A stretch of DNA of 64,000 nt, taken from Gottfriedia endophytica. GTDB lineage: Bacteria > Bacillota > Bacilli > Bacillales > Bacillaceae_G. The position numbers and the translations under genes are program-made. Below, piece after piece: positions 9,270 through 18,414 of this stretch. Numbering within the stretch: position 1 is the first letter of the stretch; every line of letters starts with the position of its first letter. The stretch covers positions 32,382-96,381 of the forward strand of contig NZ_JAGIYQ010000014.1 of assembly GCF_017814275.1 (NCBI RefSeq), written 5' to 3'. A model generated the notes under the pieces. It had not been told where the DNA came from, did not search any database, and saw only the letters and a list, made by a program, of their open reading frames with translations.

Positions 9270-10439
9270 TTATAAATCTTTTATATTATTAAACTTTTTC
9301 TTTACGATATTTTTTAAGTCAATTCTACCTAACTCTTGTTTAATTAAATTAGAAGCCTTACCGTTTCCATACAAAGAAATAGTTGATTCTAATTTCTGTT
9401 GAAAAGTATCAGTTAATACATACTGTATCGCATTTTTAATTTCTACTGCTTCAGATGAACAGCTTACTACTGATTTAGCCATCAGCCTTCCTTCTTGGCG
9501 ATTCCCAATATTTATAGTTGGTTTTTTTAGCATTGGAACCTCAATTAAACCACTAGAAGAATTACCAACAACTATATCAACTGCTTTTATTGCACTTAGA
9601 TATTTTACCTGCCCTAGAGAATCAACAAGTTTACTTCTCTCCTTATTTCTTTGTACAAACTCCCGAATGATTTCATTGATTCTATTCCCCTCAGAATCCG
9701 AATTACATTTTGTAAATAATAATTTCGCTTTTGGAAAATGCTCTAATGCTTTTAATAACTCGATTACTTGTTCTACACTATTCTCTTCAAGCGTTACAGG
9801 ATGAAAAGTTATTAAAAATGATAGATTATCAAATCGAAAATCCAACTCGTTTTCTAATTCTTCTTTAGTTAATAGATTAAGTTTAAAAATATTATCTAAC
9901 CCTGGAGCCCCATAATTAAATACCGAATCAGGCATCTCTCCAAGTTGAACTACCCTATTTTTATATTCTTCATTAGCTACAAAATGAATATGAGACATCT
10001 TAGTAATAGCATGTCTAATATTATCATCCATCGCACCTTCTGTTATTTCTCCTCCATGCAAATGAGCTATAGGAATATTCATTAACATAGCACTTTGTAC
10101 AGCTGCTAATATTTCATATCGATCTCCTAGGACAACTAATACATCAGGTTTTAAGCGATTCAAACTATCTGCAAATCCAATAACTCCCAGTCCTACCGAT
10201 TTTACTACCCCAACTTTATTATCACTCGATACTTGGGTCTCTACTTTTTCATTAATATAAAAACCATCTTTTTCTATTTCTTTATAAGTAAGTCCAAATT
10301 CTGGGGACAAATGCATTCCAGTAACGATTAACTGTAATTCTAATTCAGGATCTTCATCAATTTCTTTCATTAGCCAATATAACAAACCGTATTCGGCACG
10401 ACTCCCCGTTACAACACATATTTTCCTTCTTTTCATCAT
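9270..10439 (-). CDS. legG: Hydrolysing NDP-sugar 2-epimerase (NeuC/LegG)
   Basis: The 389-residue protein belongs to the UDP-GlcNAc 2-epimerase family: VTGSRAEYGLLYWLMKEI at the start, HLHGGEITEGAMDDNIRHAI near 128-147, and a C-terminal GNSSSGLIE motif. Enzymes of this type with the GGE..G..DD motif release the nucleotide and invert C2. Here the expected product is the trideoxy-mannose derivative used by LegI. The ATG overlaps the aminotransferase stop by 4 nt, as expected in a tightly packed pathway operon. Confidence 0.92.
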   Translation of the reverse strand: MMKRRKICVVTGSRAEYGLLYWLMKEIDEDPELELQLIVTGMHLSPEFGLTYKEIEKDGFYINEKVETQVSSDNKVGVVKSVGLGVIGFADSLNRLKPDVLVVLGDRYEILAAVQSAMLMNIPIAHLHGGEITEGAMDDNIRHAITKMSHIHFVANEEYKNRVVQLGEMPDSVFNYGAPGLDNIFKLNLLTKEELENELDFRFDNLSFLITFHPVTLEENSVEQVIELLKALEHFPKAKLLFTKCNSDSEGNRINEIIREFVQRNKERSKLVDSLGQVKYLSAIKAVDIVVGNSSSGLIEVPMLKKPTINIGNRQEGRLMAKSVVSCSSEAVEIKNAIQYVLTDTFQQKLESTISLYGNGKASNLIKQELGRIDLKNIVKKKFNNIKDL

Positions 10440-11602
10440 TTCTCCCCTAACAGTACACTGCTTGGTATATTAATTATTCTTTTTTCTAGGAGCTCTGCCC
10501 CCTCTAAACTCATTCGAGGGCAATCCTTATACATCTCTAATGTATGTAACGATTTCCATACTGGACGAGACATGATTCCTTGATTATTTAGTTCTGTAAG
10601 TATTTCATCTCTTTGATAAATGTTATTTATATCTAACAAAATAGTATTTAACCAATAATTACTTTCTGAAAATTCTTGTTCCTTATAAACAGATAAACCT
10701 TGTACATTACTTAATCTATCAATATATTGATTGGCAAGTTTTCTTTTTGAAGTAAGAAAGTAATCAATGTTCTCTAGTTGTGCCACTCCAATCGCAGCAT
10801 TTATATTGGGTAACCGATAATTATATCCAATGCAATCATGTATAAAATCCCATTTATGAGGTATCTTTGCCGTAGTAGTTATATGTTTAGCCATTTTCGC
10901 AATTTCTAAGTCATTTGTTAAAATGGCACCACCGCCACCTGTTGTGACAATTTTATTTCCATTAAAACTTAATGCAGCAATCTTTCCAAAATTACCTGTA
11001 TGAATACCCTTATAATAAGAACCCAATGATTCAGCTGCATCTTCAACTAATTCTAGATGGTATTTTTCAGCTATTTTTACTAATAATTCTATATTAACTG
11101 GATGTCCAAATGTGTGCATAGGTACTAACGCCTTAATTCTTCTTCCCGTTAATTTATTAAAACACTCATTTTTTCTTATTATCGTTATTTCTTCAAGGTA
11201 AGCATCTAACTTTATAGGATCTATACCTAAAGATTCCTCTTCACTATCAACAAAATGAGGAATAGCCCCACAATATGTAACAGCATTTGCTGTCGCAACA
11301 AAGGTTAAAGTTGGAATAAGTACTTCATCATTCTCGATTACCCCAACTAACTTTAGGCACATATGCAGTGCCGCTGTACCATTTACAACGACAATTGCTT
11401 TTTTCATTCCAGTAAATTCTGCCAATTTCTCTTCAAACAAATCTACATAGGAACCAACCGAAGATACCCACCCTGATTCAATGCAATCTGTTACATATTT
11501 TAATTCATTACCTTTAAGATTCGGCTCGTGCAAAGCATTAAAGCCTATCGGTAAAATATCCTTTAAAATTGAAACAAGTTGAGGAATATTAACTTTACTC
11601 AT
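10436..11602 (-). CDS. legC: DegT/DnrJ/EryC1 aminotransferase (LegC type)
   Basis: The 388-residue PLP enzyme has the sugar-aminotransferase motifs VEDAAESLGS (about 186-195) and SFNGNKIVTTGGGG with the PLP lysine K217. LegC-type enzymes aminate the 4-keto carbon made by LegB. The gene overlaps legB by 4 nt upstream and legG downstream. The N-terminal extension before HEPNLKGNE is typical of the LegC/PglE-like long group rather than the PseC group, which supports a legionaminate rather than a pseudaminate pathway. Confidence 0.9.
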   Translation of the reverse strand: MSKVNIPQLVSILKDILPIGFNALHEPNLKGNELKYVTDCIESGWVSSVGSYVDLFEEKLAEFTGMKKAIVVVNGTAALHMCLKLVGVIENDEVLIPTLTFVATANAVTYCGAIPHFVDSEEESLGIDPIKLDAYLEEITIIRKNECFNKLTGRRIKALVPMHTFGHPVNIELLVKIAEKYHLELVEDAAESLGSYYKGIHTGNFGKIAALSFNGNKIVTTGGGGAILTNDLEIAKMAKHITTTAKIPHKWDFIHDCIGYNYRLPNINAAIGVAQLENIDYFLTSKRKLANQYIDRLSNVQGLSVYKEQEFSESNYWLNTILLDINNIYQRDEILTELNNQGIMSRPVWKSLHTLEMYKDCPRMSLEGAELLEKRIINIPSSVLLGEK

Positions 11603-12609
11603 ATGTTATAAACATCTGCCTTATATTGTTTTAAGTTTTCTTTATTAGTAAACCATTCAATAGTCTCTGATAATCCTTTCTTAAACCCTTCTATGCCGCC
11701 ATATTTAGGTTCCCATCCTAATAGTGATTTAGCTTTAGAATTATCCGCCCATAATCTTTCTACTTCACTTTTCTCAGGGCGTAAACGTTGTTCGTCAGTT
11801 TCAATTTCATATTGAACATTCATAAGAGATGCTATCGTTGAAACAGTTTCACCTATAGAAACTTCAAAATTACTTCCAATATTAATTACTTCACCGACTG
11901 ATTTTTCAGACTTCATTACAGATACAAAACCATCTACAGTATCTTTTACATAATTAAAATCTCTAGTTGGATGGAGTGATCCTAGTTTAAGTTTATCTAT
12001 ACCGTTAGCAAATTGTGTAATAATTGTAGGAATTACAGCTCTAGCAGATTGTCTTGGGCCATAAGTATTAAAAGGTCGAATTATAGATACAGGGACTCCA
12101 AAAGAAGAATAAAAGCTCATCGCAATTTGATCAGCTCCAATCTTGCTAGCCGAGTACGGGGATTGTCCATTGAGAGGATGATCTTCCGTAATCGGAACAA
12201 ATTGTGCCGTTCCATATACCTCACTAGTTGATGTATGAACTACTTTTTGTAATTCTAATTCTCTTGCAGCTTGAACTACATTTAATGTTCCTTTTACGTT
12301 CGTATCAATATAAGTGGCAGGAGAATGGTATGAATATGGGATGGCTATTAAGGAAGCTAAGTGAAGAACCACATCACAACCTTCCATTGATTTCTTGACC
12401 CCATATGGATCTCTTATATCTCCAGAAAATACGTCGATATCTCTTTTTATATTCTCTGGAGTATGATCTAACCATCCCCAAGAGTTAAATGAATTATAGT
12501 TCACAAAAGCCTTGACCTTATGTCCTTGACAAACTAATTTTTCAGTTAAATGAGAACCAATAAAACCATCTGCTCCAGTTACTAATATTTTCTGTATTGT
12601 CATATTCAT
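11599..12609 (-). CDS. legB: NAD-dependent NDP-sugar 4,6-dehydratase (LegB type)
   Basis: The 336-residue extended SDR has a Rossmann motif GADGFIG (12-18), the TSTSEVYG stretch (about 126-133) and YSASK with Y152 and K156. Enzymes of this class remove water from NDP-GlcNAc to give the 4-keto-6-deoxy sugar, the first step of the legionaminic acid branch. The start has two in-frame ATGs (12609, 12603); the first follows AAGGATTGA and is preferred. It follows the maf-like gene by 21 nt. Confidence 0.92.
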   Translation of the reverse strand: MNMTIQKILVTGADGFIGSHLTEKLVCQGHKVKAFVNYNSFNSWGWLDHTPENIKRDIDVFSGDIRDPYGVKKSMEGCDVVLHLASLIAIPYSYHSPATYIDTNVKGTLNVVQAARELELQKVVHTSTSEVYGTAQFVPITEDHPLNGQSPYSASKIGADQIAMSFYSSFGVPVSIIRPFNTYGPRQSARAVIPTIITQFANGIDKLKLGSLHPTRDFNYVKDTVDGFVSVMKSEKSVGEVINIGSNFEVSIGETVSTIASLMNVQYEIETDEQRLRPEKSEVERLWADNSKAKSLLGWEPKYGGIEGFKKGLSETIEWFTNKENLKQYKADVYNI

Positions 12610-12630
12610 TCAATCCTTATTTTTAAGTTT

Positions 12631-14442
12631 TTAATTAATGTTTTTTAAACTTTTTTCAATAATAGCCAAGATTTCTCCCATTACGAAGACAGAAACTGTA
12701 AGAAATTCTACTTGTAATTCTTTATTTCTCTTTAAGTTATTAGCCGATAAAACTTGTTCAATATCAAAAAGATTCCATACTGTGGTCATTATCATTGGCT
12801 GTAAATTGTGTCTTAATAACCAATTATTTTTAATTTGGTCAAAAAATCGATCTGTTTCGTTGAGTTTATTTAAAACTTTCAATAAGTCACTTTGGTTAAA
12901 ATGATCGTAAATTTTTAATTTTTTTAATTTATTAAGTTGACTTTCAAAATCCTTTTTAATTCTACTTAAATATTCTATTTGACTGTCTAAAGACTGTTTC
13001 ATCTGTTCAATCGTTATAGGATATGAAGCAGTCGAATCTATAACTTCTTTTACAGGTGAAATATAATGAATACAATATTCTTCTATTACATCTTTTAAGT
13101 CTTTTTGTATAGTATTGGCTATTTTAGCTCCACCTTCAGTCGAGTTAATTACAAATAATTTTTTATCTAAAATTTCCTTTTCAAACCATTTACGGAAATT
13201 GATCCATATATCAGTTGAAGTTACTTCTTTACCATAATAGCCATCTACTTTTAATTCATTTATTTTAGAAAAAACATCATTAGTAAAGTTTTTATCATCA
13301 TATATGGTACCACCAGCATGTGATTCTTCCTTTGAAACCCCAAATGCCAAGTCTTGTCCAACCAGTATAATCGGTGAAGCACCAATATGTTCAGCGAATC
13401 CAAAAGCTACATGAGCACACGAAAGACCAATACTAATTGTATTGTCATCACGTAAATTTAGTGTTTCTTGTAACCAAAGATACTCACCAACATTTTTTCT
13501 CATAGGGATGATAAGATCACCTTTAAATTCATCAAAAATTTTAGGATAAAGAAGAAGTGGGCCTACCAAAGTTGTTTCTTTAGGGTAATTTTTGTTTTCA
13601 TAAAAATAAGTATAAGTATCTTTTTCCCTCTCTATTGAACAAATAAAATCTGGCACAATTCCTTCTTCCAGTAATCTACTAGAAATAGTATCCACAGCAA
13701 TAATGATAGCTTTATCTTTTACTGTTTTTAAATAACTGATATTTTTATTTAAGGATGGTCCTGCGGCTACAACTATAGCTGGTAGATCTTTAAAAGCTCC
13801 TTTTAAAGAAGCTACGTTTTTTGAACGTGCTAGTTGTTTAATATTCCTCATATTGTGCTTGAATCCTGTTAAACTATCCTCGATTGAATTCCCATATACC
13901 ATTGCTTTATATTTAACTGTCTCAGTTATTTTTTTTACAATGAATAAATTTGTTTCTTCCTCGAAATTTTTATAGGAATCTGTTAAATATAATCTAATAT
14001 TTTTTATATAAAAAATCAGATTAGTTGATAGAAGATTATCTAAAAAAAACGGCAAATTGATCAAATCATCAGCAAAAACTATAATATTTGGAAACTGAAA
14101 AATAGATAGATCTCTTTGGTGTAATGCGTAATTAAATAGTGATATATTCGGTTCTATTATTATAAGATATGACTCTTTGCTCATAGTTTGATACACGCTA
14201 TTTATTTCTTCAAAAGAATTAATTCCTATTGCAAAAATCAGCTCTCGTTTTAAATTGTTTGGTTTCTGTGATTCGTCTAGAGTTTCTCTAATCTTGAATA
14301 TTTCGTTATTTTTAAATAGGAATTCGTTACCGCTATTGTCCCTATTAATGAATAGTGTCTGAGAATCATTTTCATTATTTTTACCAATCCAATGGTTAGG
14401 GTTTTTTGAGAGTAAATTTATATTTTGATCTATGAAGCTCAT
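12631..14442 (-). CDS. maf: Motility-associated factor (Maf) glycosyltransferase, DUF115 family
   Basis: The 603-residue protein has the DUF115 (MptE-like) core from about 190 to 430, including PAIVVAAGPSLNKNISYL (221-238), IAVDTISSRLLEEGIVPDFI and the LVGQDLAF motif. Maf proteins transfer activated nonulosonates onto Ser/Thr of flagellin and are needed for motility in Campylobacter, Aeromonas and Geobacillus. Its place between hag and the Leg pathway genes strongly supports this role. The Shine-Dalgarno AAGGAG lies 8 nt before the ATG. It is the first gene of the minus-strand glycosylation operon. Confidence 0.9.
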   Translation of the reverse strand: MSFIDQNINLLSKNPNHWIGKNNENDSQTLFINRDNSGNEFLFKNNEIFKIRETLDESQKPNNLKRELIFAIGINSFEEINSVYQTMSKESYLIIIEPNISLFNYALHQRDLSIFQFPNIIVFADDLINLPFFLDNLLSTNLIFYIKNIRLYLTDSYKNFEEETNLFIVKKITETVKYKAMVYGNSIEDSLTGFKHNMRNIKQLARSKNVASLKGAFKDLPAIVVAAGPSLNKNISYLKTVKDKAIIIAVDTISSRLLEEGIVPDFICSIEREKDTYTYFYENKNYPKETTLVGPLLLYPKIFDEFKGDLIIPMRKNVGEYLWLQETLNLRDDNTISIGLSCAHVAFGFAEHIGASPIILVGQDLAFGVSKEESHAGGTIYDDKNFTNDVFSKINELKVDGYYGKEVTSTDIWINFRKWFEKEILDKKLFVINSTEGGAKIANTIQKDLKDVIEEYCIHYISPVKEVIDSTASYPITIEQMKQSLDSQIEYLSRIKKDFESQLNKLKKLKIYDHFNQSDLLKVLNKLNETDRFFDQIKNNWLLRHNLQPMIMTTVWNLFDIEQVLSANNLKRNKELQVEFLTVSVFVMGEILAIIEKSLKNIN

Positions 14443-14600
14443 CTGATTTCTCCTTAAATTTTATTAATCTACAATTCTTAGAAGAGAAAAAATAAAGTTT
14501 TTAAACTAGCATTAAACAATTATCCAATTATTAACATATACTATTTTTTTAATAGTTATTAATTTCATTATTTTATAACAATATTAATTTTAATAATAAT

Positions 14601-14626
14601 AAATCTCCCAAAAAATTGGGAGATTT
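14601..14626 (-). terminator. Terminator of hag
   Basis: The arms AAATCTCCCAA and TTGGGAGATTT surround a 4-nt loop, 35 nt after the hag stop. On the minus strand it is followed by an interrupted T-tract (ATTATTATTAAAATT). It insulates the highly expressed flagellin gene from the glycosylation operon. Confidence 0.85.
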
Positions 14627-14660
14627 ATTTATTTAAATACTATTAAGGTAAAAACAATTA

Positions 14661-15899
14661 TTATCTTAATAATTGAAGTACACCTTGTGGCTGTTGGTTA
14701 GCTTGAGCTAACATCGCTTGAGCAGCTTGAGAAAGGATAGAGTTCTTAGTTTGGTTCATCATTTCTTTAGCCATATCTACGTCACGAACACGTGATTCTG
14801 CAGCAGTTAAGTTTTCAGATGAAGTTCCTAAGTTATTGATAGTATGTTCTAAACGATTTTGGAAAGATCCAAGTTTAGAGCGCTCAGCAGATACTTTTTG
14901 AATCGCAGTATCAATAACTTTCATTGCTGTATTAGCTTGTCCTTGATTTGTAACTTGTAAACCAGCAACTCCAAGAGCTGAAGCAGTCATTTCATTAATA
15001 TCTAAGTTTAAGTTTTGGTTAGCATTTGCACCAATATGGAATGTAGCACTACCGTCAGCACGCATGTTTTTAGCTGCAGTTACTTCTTGGAAGCTTGATA
15101 ATGCATTTGTTGCAGAGTTTCTAATATTACCTGTAGCATCTTTAACTGTTATAGTAATTCCATTAATAGCAGCTGCAGTACCACCTGTACTTGCAGTTTC
15201 AATCATTGAACCATTGCTCATAGTTAAGTCTGATGATGCAAAGCTTCCAGCTAAAGATGCAATATCTGTAGTTGAAGTTACAGTAACTGTATTAGTAGTT
15301 GTAGTACCATTTTTCACATAAGATATAGTAATTTTATCTCCAACAGCGATTCCTAATGAATTAGAATTAGTATCTCCTAAACCAGTTAATAGCGTATTTG
15401 AAGCCGCTGCAGCACCAACACCATTAGTTAAAGCATCACTCTTATTAATATTTTGAACAGCTGCACCTACGCCAGCTCCCATAGATCCATCTAAAAGGTT
15501 TTTAGTATTGAATTGAGTCGTATTAGCAATACGGTCAACTTCTTTACTTAATTGAGTCATTTCATCTTGAACGTTTTGACGGTCTTGACCAGTATTAGTA
15601 TCATTCGCAGATTGAACTGATAATTCACGCATTCTTTGTAGAATATCGTGAGTTTCGTTTAATGCACCCTCAGCAGTTTGGATAAGAGAGATACCATCTT
15701 GTGCATTACGAGAAGCTTGGTCTAATCCACGGATTTGTCCGCGCATTTTTTCAGAGATTGCTAGACCTGCTGCATCGTCACCTGCACGGTTGATACGAAG
15801 ACCTGAAGATAATTTTTCCATTGATTTAGCTTGTGCGCCTGAAGCATTGTTTAATTGACGAGAAGTGTTTAACGCTGCAATATTGTGATTGATAATCAT
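14661..15899 (-). CDS. hag: Flagellin
   Basis: The 412-residue flagellin begins MIINHNIAALNTSRQLNN. It has the conserved N-terminal D0/D1 (about 1-150) and C-terminal D1/D0 (about 325-412, ending in PQGVLQLLR). A Ser/Thr/Ala/Gly-rich insert (about 155-320) forms the exposed domain and probably carries the glycan. I chose the internal ATG at 15899 because AAGGAGGAAAT precedes it; a 15-residue upstream extension lacks flagellin similarity. Transcription is from the sigma-D site at 16008-16034, and translation is probably controlled by CsrA. It is longer than the B. subtilis protein (304 residues) because of the insert. Confidence 0.97.
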   Translation of the reverse strand: MIINHNIAALNTSRQLNNASGAQAKSMEKLSSGLRINRAGDDAAGLAISEKMRGQIRGLDQASRNAQDGISLIQTAEGALNETHDILQRMRELSVQSANDTNTGQDRQNVQDEMTQLSKEVDRIANTTQFNTKNLLDGSMGAGVGAAVQNINKSDALTNGVGAAAASNTLLTGLGDTNSNSLGIAVGDKITISYVKNGTTTTNTVTVTSTTDIASLAGSFASSDLTMSNGSMIETASTGGTAAAINGITITVKDATGNIRNSATNALSSFQEVTAAKNMRADGSATFHIGANANQNLNLDINEMTASALGVAGLQVTNQGQANTAMKVIDTAIQKVSAERSKLGSFQNRLEHTINNLGTSSENLTAAESRVRDVDMAKEMMNQTKNSILSQAAQAMLAQANQQPQGVLQLLR

Positions 15900-15927
15900 T
15901 TTAATTTCCTCCTTGAATATGTTTGTC

Positions 15928-15939
15928 CACTTCCTTGTG
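15928..15939 (-). promoter_or_regulatory. CsrA-binding hairpin in the hag leader
   Basis: In the hag mRNA leader, CAC-AAGGAA-GTG forms a short hairpin presenting GGA in its loop, about 30 nt before the start codon. This is close to the CsrA consensus ACANGGANGT. The hag Shine-Dalgarno (AAGGAGGAAA) also holds GGA motifs, so a CsrA dimer could bridge both. This matches the known B. subtilis two-site arrangement. Confidence 0.65.
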
Positions 15940-15986
15940 AACACTCATTTATTTAGAAACCTTTGAGAAAATCTCGAGCTTTTCAC

Positions 15987-16000
15987 GTAGGCTTCCTTAC
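15987..16000 (-). promoter_or_regulatory. Second possible CsrA site at the 5' end of the hag mRNA
   Basis: GTAAGGAAGCCTAC can fold with GTA/TAC pairing and exposes a GGA. It would sit at the very 5' end of the transcript predicted from the sigma-D promoter. The fit is weaker than the hairpin at 15928-15939. Confidence 0.35.
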
Positions 16001-16007
16001 ATATGTT

Positions 16008-16034
16008 ATATCGACACGTTTAGTCCATGGTTTA
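16008..16034 (-). promoter_or_regulatory. Sigma-D promoter of hag
   Basis: On the minus strand TAAA is followed after exactly 15 nt by GTCGATAT, a 4/4 and 7/8 match to the SigD consensus. The start of transcription would be near 16001, giving a leader of about 100 nt. Confidence 0.85.
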
Positions 16035-16235
16035 GCTATTCAAGCAGAGAATTTTCGACATTTTTATTTATCATTCATTTTTCATATAAAATTCCTCTTA
16101 ATCTGATAAGAACAAGATTAAAACGAGTAATTCGAACTATATCTACCGAATATATTAATGACATTTTGCCTATCCGCAAAAATTCATCTTTTTAATTTCA
16201 TTTAACCAATGTTAAAATGAAAGAAGTCTGTGTTT

Positions 16236-16264
16236 TTATCAATTATTCATATCAAATTTATAAT
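16236..16264 (+). promoter_or_regulatory. Possible sigma-A promoter of the nitroreductase gene
   Basis: TTATCA, 17 nt, TATAAT, ending 27 nt before the ATG. The -10 box is perfect and the -35 box matches 4/6. Confidence 0.45.
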
Positions 16265-16291
16265 AGTAAATAAGATTCAGGAGATGGTTGT

Positions 16292-16939
16292 ATGAATTTT
16301 CAAGAAGTAAAGGAATTAATTAAAACTCGACGAAGTATCCGAAACTATGTAGATCGTCCAGTAACTAATGAGGACATTCATGAAATTTTAGATTGTGCAC
16401 GTTACGCTCCTAGCGATACAAACTCTCAAACATGGGAATTTGTTATAATAAGAAATAAAGAAATGATAGCAAAAATTGAAGAGTATACTTGGGATGCACT
16501 GCGAAATATTGCAGAAAACGCAAAGCAGGATGGAAAAGAAAAAGAAGGAAAGCTACTACTTCGTTCATTCGGTCCTTATGCAACAGCATTTTCAGGTGCA
16601 CCTGCACTCATTATTTGTCTTGCTACACCATACGAATCAAAGTTTCGTGAAAAAATATTTGATCCAATAGGATTTGTAGATGACTCCGTTTGGCATGAAG
16701 AGGGTATTAAAAGCAGTACTCTTGCCGCTCAAAATATCATGTTGGCTGCTCACGCAAAAGGACTTGCAACTTGTCCAATGACAGGACCTGTACTGTTAGC
16801 TCAAAAAGAAATAGCAGAGCTTCTAGATATTACAAAAGAAAAAACAATTAACCTTGTTTTAGCTCTTGGCTACCCTGAGCGTGATGCAAAAGCTCCACAA
16901 AGAAAAGAGATTGATGAGATCGCTCGTTTCATTGACTGA
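16292..16939 (+). CDS. Nitroreductase family protein
   Basis: The 215-residue protein has the nitroreductase FMN-binding start KTRRSIRNYVDRPV (R13, R14, R17) and a C-terminal LGYPERDAK motif. Such enzymes reduce nitro groups, quinones or flavins with NAD(P)H. The physiological substrate cannot be told. It is a lone plus-strand gene between hag and csrA, bounded by its own promoter and a shared terminator. The Shine-Dalgarno is GGAG, 8 nt before the ATG. Confidence 0.88.
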   Translation: MNFQEVKELIKTRRSIRNYVDRPVTNEDIHEILDCARYAPSDTNSQTWEFVIIRNKEMIAKIEEYTWDALRNIAENAKQDGKEKEGKLLLRSFGPYATAFSGAPALIICLATPYESKFREKIFDPIGFVDDSVWHEEGIKSSTLAAQNIMLAAHAKGLATCPMTGPVLLAQKEIAELLDITKEKTINLVLALGYPERDAKAPQRKEIDEIARFID

Positions 16940-16999
16940 TTACCAAATATGTCAAATTGACTTCTTAGAAAACCATTAATAAGTTTAATATTTCATCAA

Positions 17000-17045
17000 A
17001 AAGAGTGAATTCCATTAGTTAATCTACTAATAGAATTCACTCTTT
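17000..17045. terminator. Bidirectional terminator between nitroreductase gene and csrA
   Basis: The arms AAGAGTGAATTC and GAATTCACTCTT are extended inward by ATTAGT/ACTAAT. T-rich ends lie on both strands, so it can serve the plus-strand gene ending at 16939 and the minus-strand csrA ending at 17103. Confidence 0.85.
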
Positions 17046-17102
17046 CTCAATTTATTTATGTTTTTATATCAACTTAAAAATATTATTGTTTCTCCTCTTA
17101 AC

Positions 17103-17327
17103 CTATCTTTTTATTCTTTTAACAAGTTCTTCTAAATCTCCAGAACCAAAAGCTGCTTGTTTGTTTTCTTCTTTAATTGATAAATAGATTTCTTTTCGGT
17201 GTATATCAACATTTTTCGGAGCAGAAATAGCAAGCTTGACTTGTTCACCTTCAATGGCTGCAATTGATATTTCAATATTATCCCCAATCATGATTGCTTC
17301 TTTTAATTTTCTAGATAGTATTAGCAT
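17103..17327 (-). CDS. csrA: Carbon storage regulator / flagellin translation repressor CsrA
   Basis: The 74-residue protein begins [20 protein letters not shown] and contains the [19 protein letters not shown] core, the CsrA fold that binds GGA in RNA hairpins. In Bacillus it blocks translation of hag and is antagonised by FliW. It starts 2 nt after fliW. The target hairpin is present in the hag leader in this window. Confidence 0.96.
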   Translation of the reverse strand: MLILSRKLKEAIMIGDNIEISIAAIEGEQVKLAISAPKNVDIHRKEIYLSIKEENKQAAFGSGDLEELVKRIKR

Positions 17328-17329
17328 GT

Positions 17330-17776
17330 TTAACCCTCCACTGAGAAAGCTGGTGAGCTGTTGATATCGTGCTTTGTTTTATATGTAGGATGATTCAATA
17401 CAACCTGCTTTCCTATCTTCTTTACTGAATTAATAATTAATGGTGCTTGCAGGTTTGCAGTTGATTGATAAAAATTCTCTTTAATAGTTATTATGCAATA
17501 AACGATTGCATCCTTTGCTTCTTGTAACTGTAATTCATCGATCGCATTTTGCGGTAATTCAATTTCATAAGTTGGAAATAGCAAAAATACTTCCCCAATA
17601 ACGAATGCTAAATTTGGTGTTTTTGTAGATTGTAAAATCGAAAACGGTATTCCTTCCTGAAATGGTAGAATTGTAAATTCATTTTCATCTTCAAATGCAG
17701 GAATACCTTTCGGAAAGGTTAACAGGTCTTCTTGTTGAATAACTACTTCGCCGTGATACTTTGTTTGGATTTTCAT
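17330..17776 (-). CDS. fliW: Flagellar assembly factor FliW
   Basis: The product (about 148 residues from the ATG at 17776; a GTG at 17785 is also in frame) has the FliW features [25 protein letters not shown] and [15 protein letters not shown]. FliW binds either CsrA or free flagellin, so it couples flagellin export to hag translation. I prefer the ATG because AAGGGTGG sits 5 nt before it. It lies between yviE and csrA as in B. subtilis. Confidence 0.94.
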   Translation of the reverse strand: MKIQTKYHGEVVIQQEDLLTFPKGIPAFEDENEFTILPFQEGIPFSILQSTKTPNLAFVIGEVFLLFPTYEIELPQNAIDELQLQEAKDAIVYCIITIKENFYQSTANLQAPLIINSVKKIGKQVVLNHPTYKTKHDINSSPAFSVEG

Positions 17777-17787
17777 ACTATCCACCC

Positions 17788-18363
17788 TTATCCTTTTTGA
17801 TCAATTGTAATTCCAGTATAATCTATTTTTAAAGAGTTCCAAGTATCTATATAACCAGATACTTTCCCCGGAGTATAGTTTATAATCGGCTTTTGTTGCG
17901 TCACTTCAATTTCAGGTTTATGTGTATTCCAATTAATCTTTAAATCACCAGGATCATAGGATATTTTAAAACTTCCTGGTCTTGGTAAAAAGGCAATATT
18001 TACATCATAGACTGGATCTGTACCATTTTCACGGGCAATATCTGCAATTGCATTTTTATTGTTTTGTACTTTCATCATTTCATCACCCTGTTGTGACATG
18101 CGTGCCAGCCCATCTAACCAAGCTTGATACCCCTCTTGTGCAGCATCTTCGGATCGACGACGAGAGCTTTTCAAATCCAAATCTGCACGAGCCTCATAGG
18201 AATCCATCTCTAATTTTGATGGAGTGTGTTCAATATCCATTTCAGCAGGAGGCTGCTTAATATTCAATTCCGCTTGTGGTTGTTGAATATCTTGGATTGG
18301 TTTCTCAATATTTAAACCATGTTTAATAAACGTAGACTGCAATCGTATTTGTGGAAATTGCAT
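17788..18363 (-). CDS. yviE: DUF6470 family protein YviE
   Basis: The 191-residue protein starts MQFPQIRLQST. A hydrophilic N-terminal part with repeated IEKPIQDIQQP / LNIKQPPAEMDIEHTPSKLE-type segments leads to a C-terminal part with PGSFKISYDPGDLKINW. YviE is encoded between flgL and fliW in Bacillus and its function is unknown. The start at 18363 follows AAAGGAAGAAGG; a 13-residue upstream extension is not supported. Confidence 0.85.
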   Translation of the reverse strand: MQFPQIRLQSTFIKHGLNIEKPIQDIQQPQAELNIKQPPAEMDIEHTPSKLEMDSYEARADLDLKSSRRRSEDAAQEGYQAWLDGLARMSQQGDEMMKVQNNKNAIADIARENGTDPVYDVNIAFLPRPGSFKISYDPGDLKINWNTHKPEIEVTQQKPIINYTPGKVSGYIDTWNSLKIDYTGITIDQKG

Positions 18364-18414
18364 AACCTTCTTCCTTTCAATAAATAGTAGAAAAGCTATC
18401 AAAAAATTGATAGC

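Noticed and set aside
15900..15944. 15-residue N-terminal extension of flagellin
   Set aside because: Flagellins start at MIINHN; AAGGAGG lies right before that ATG and inside the extension.
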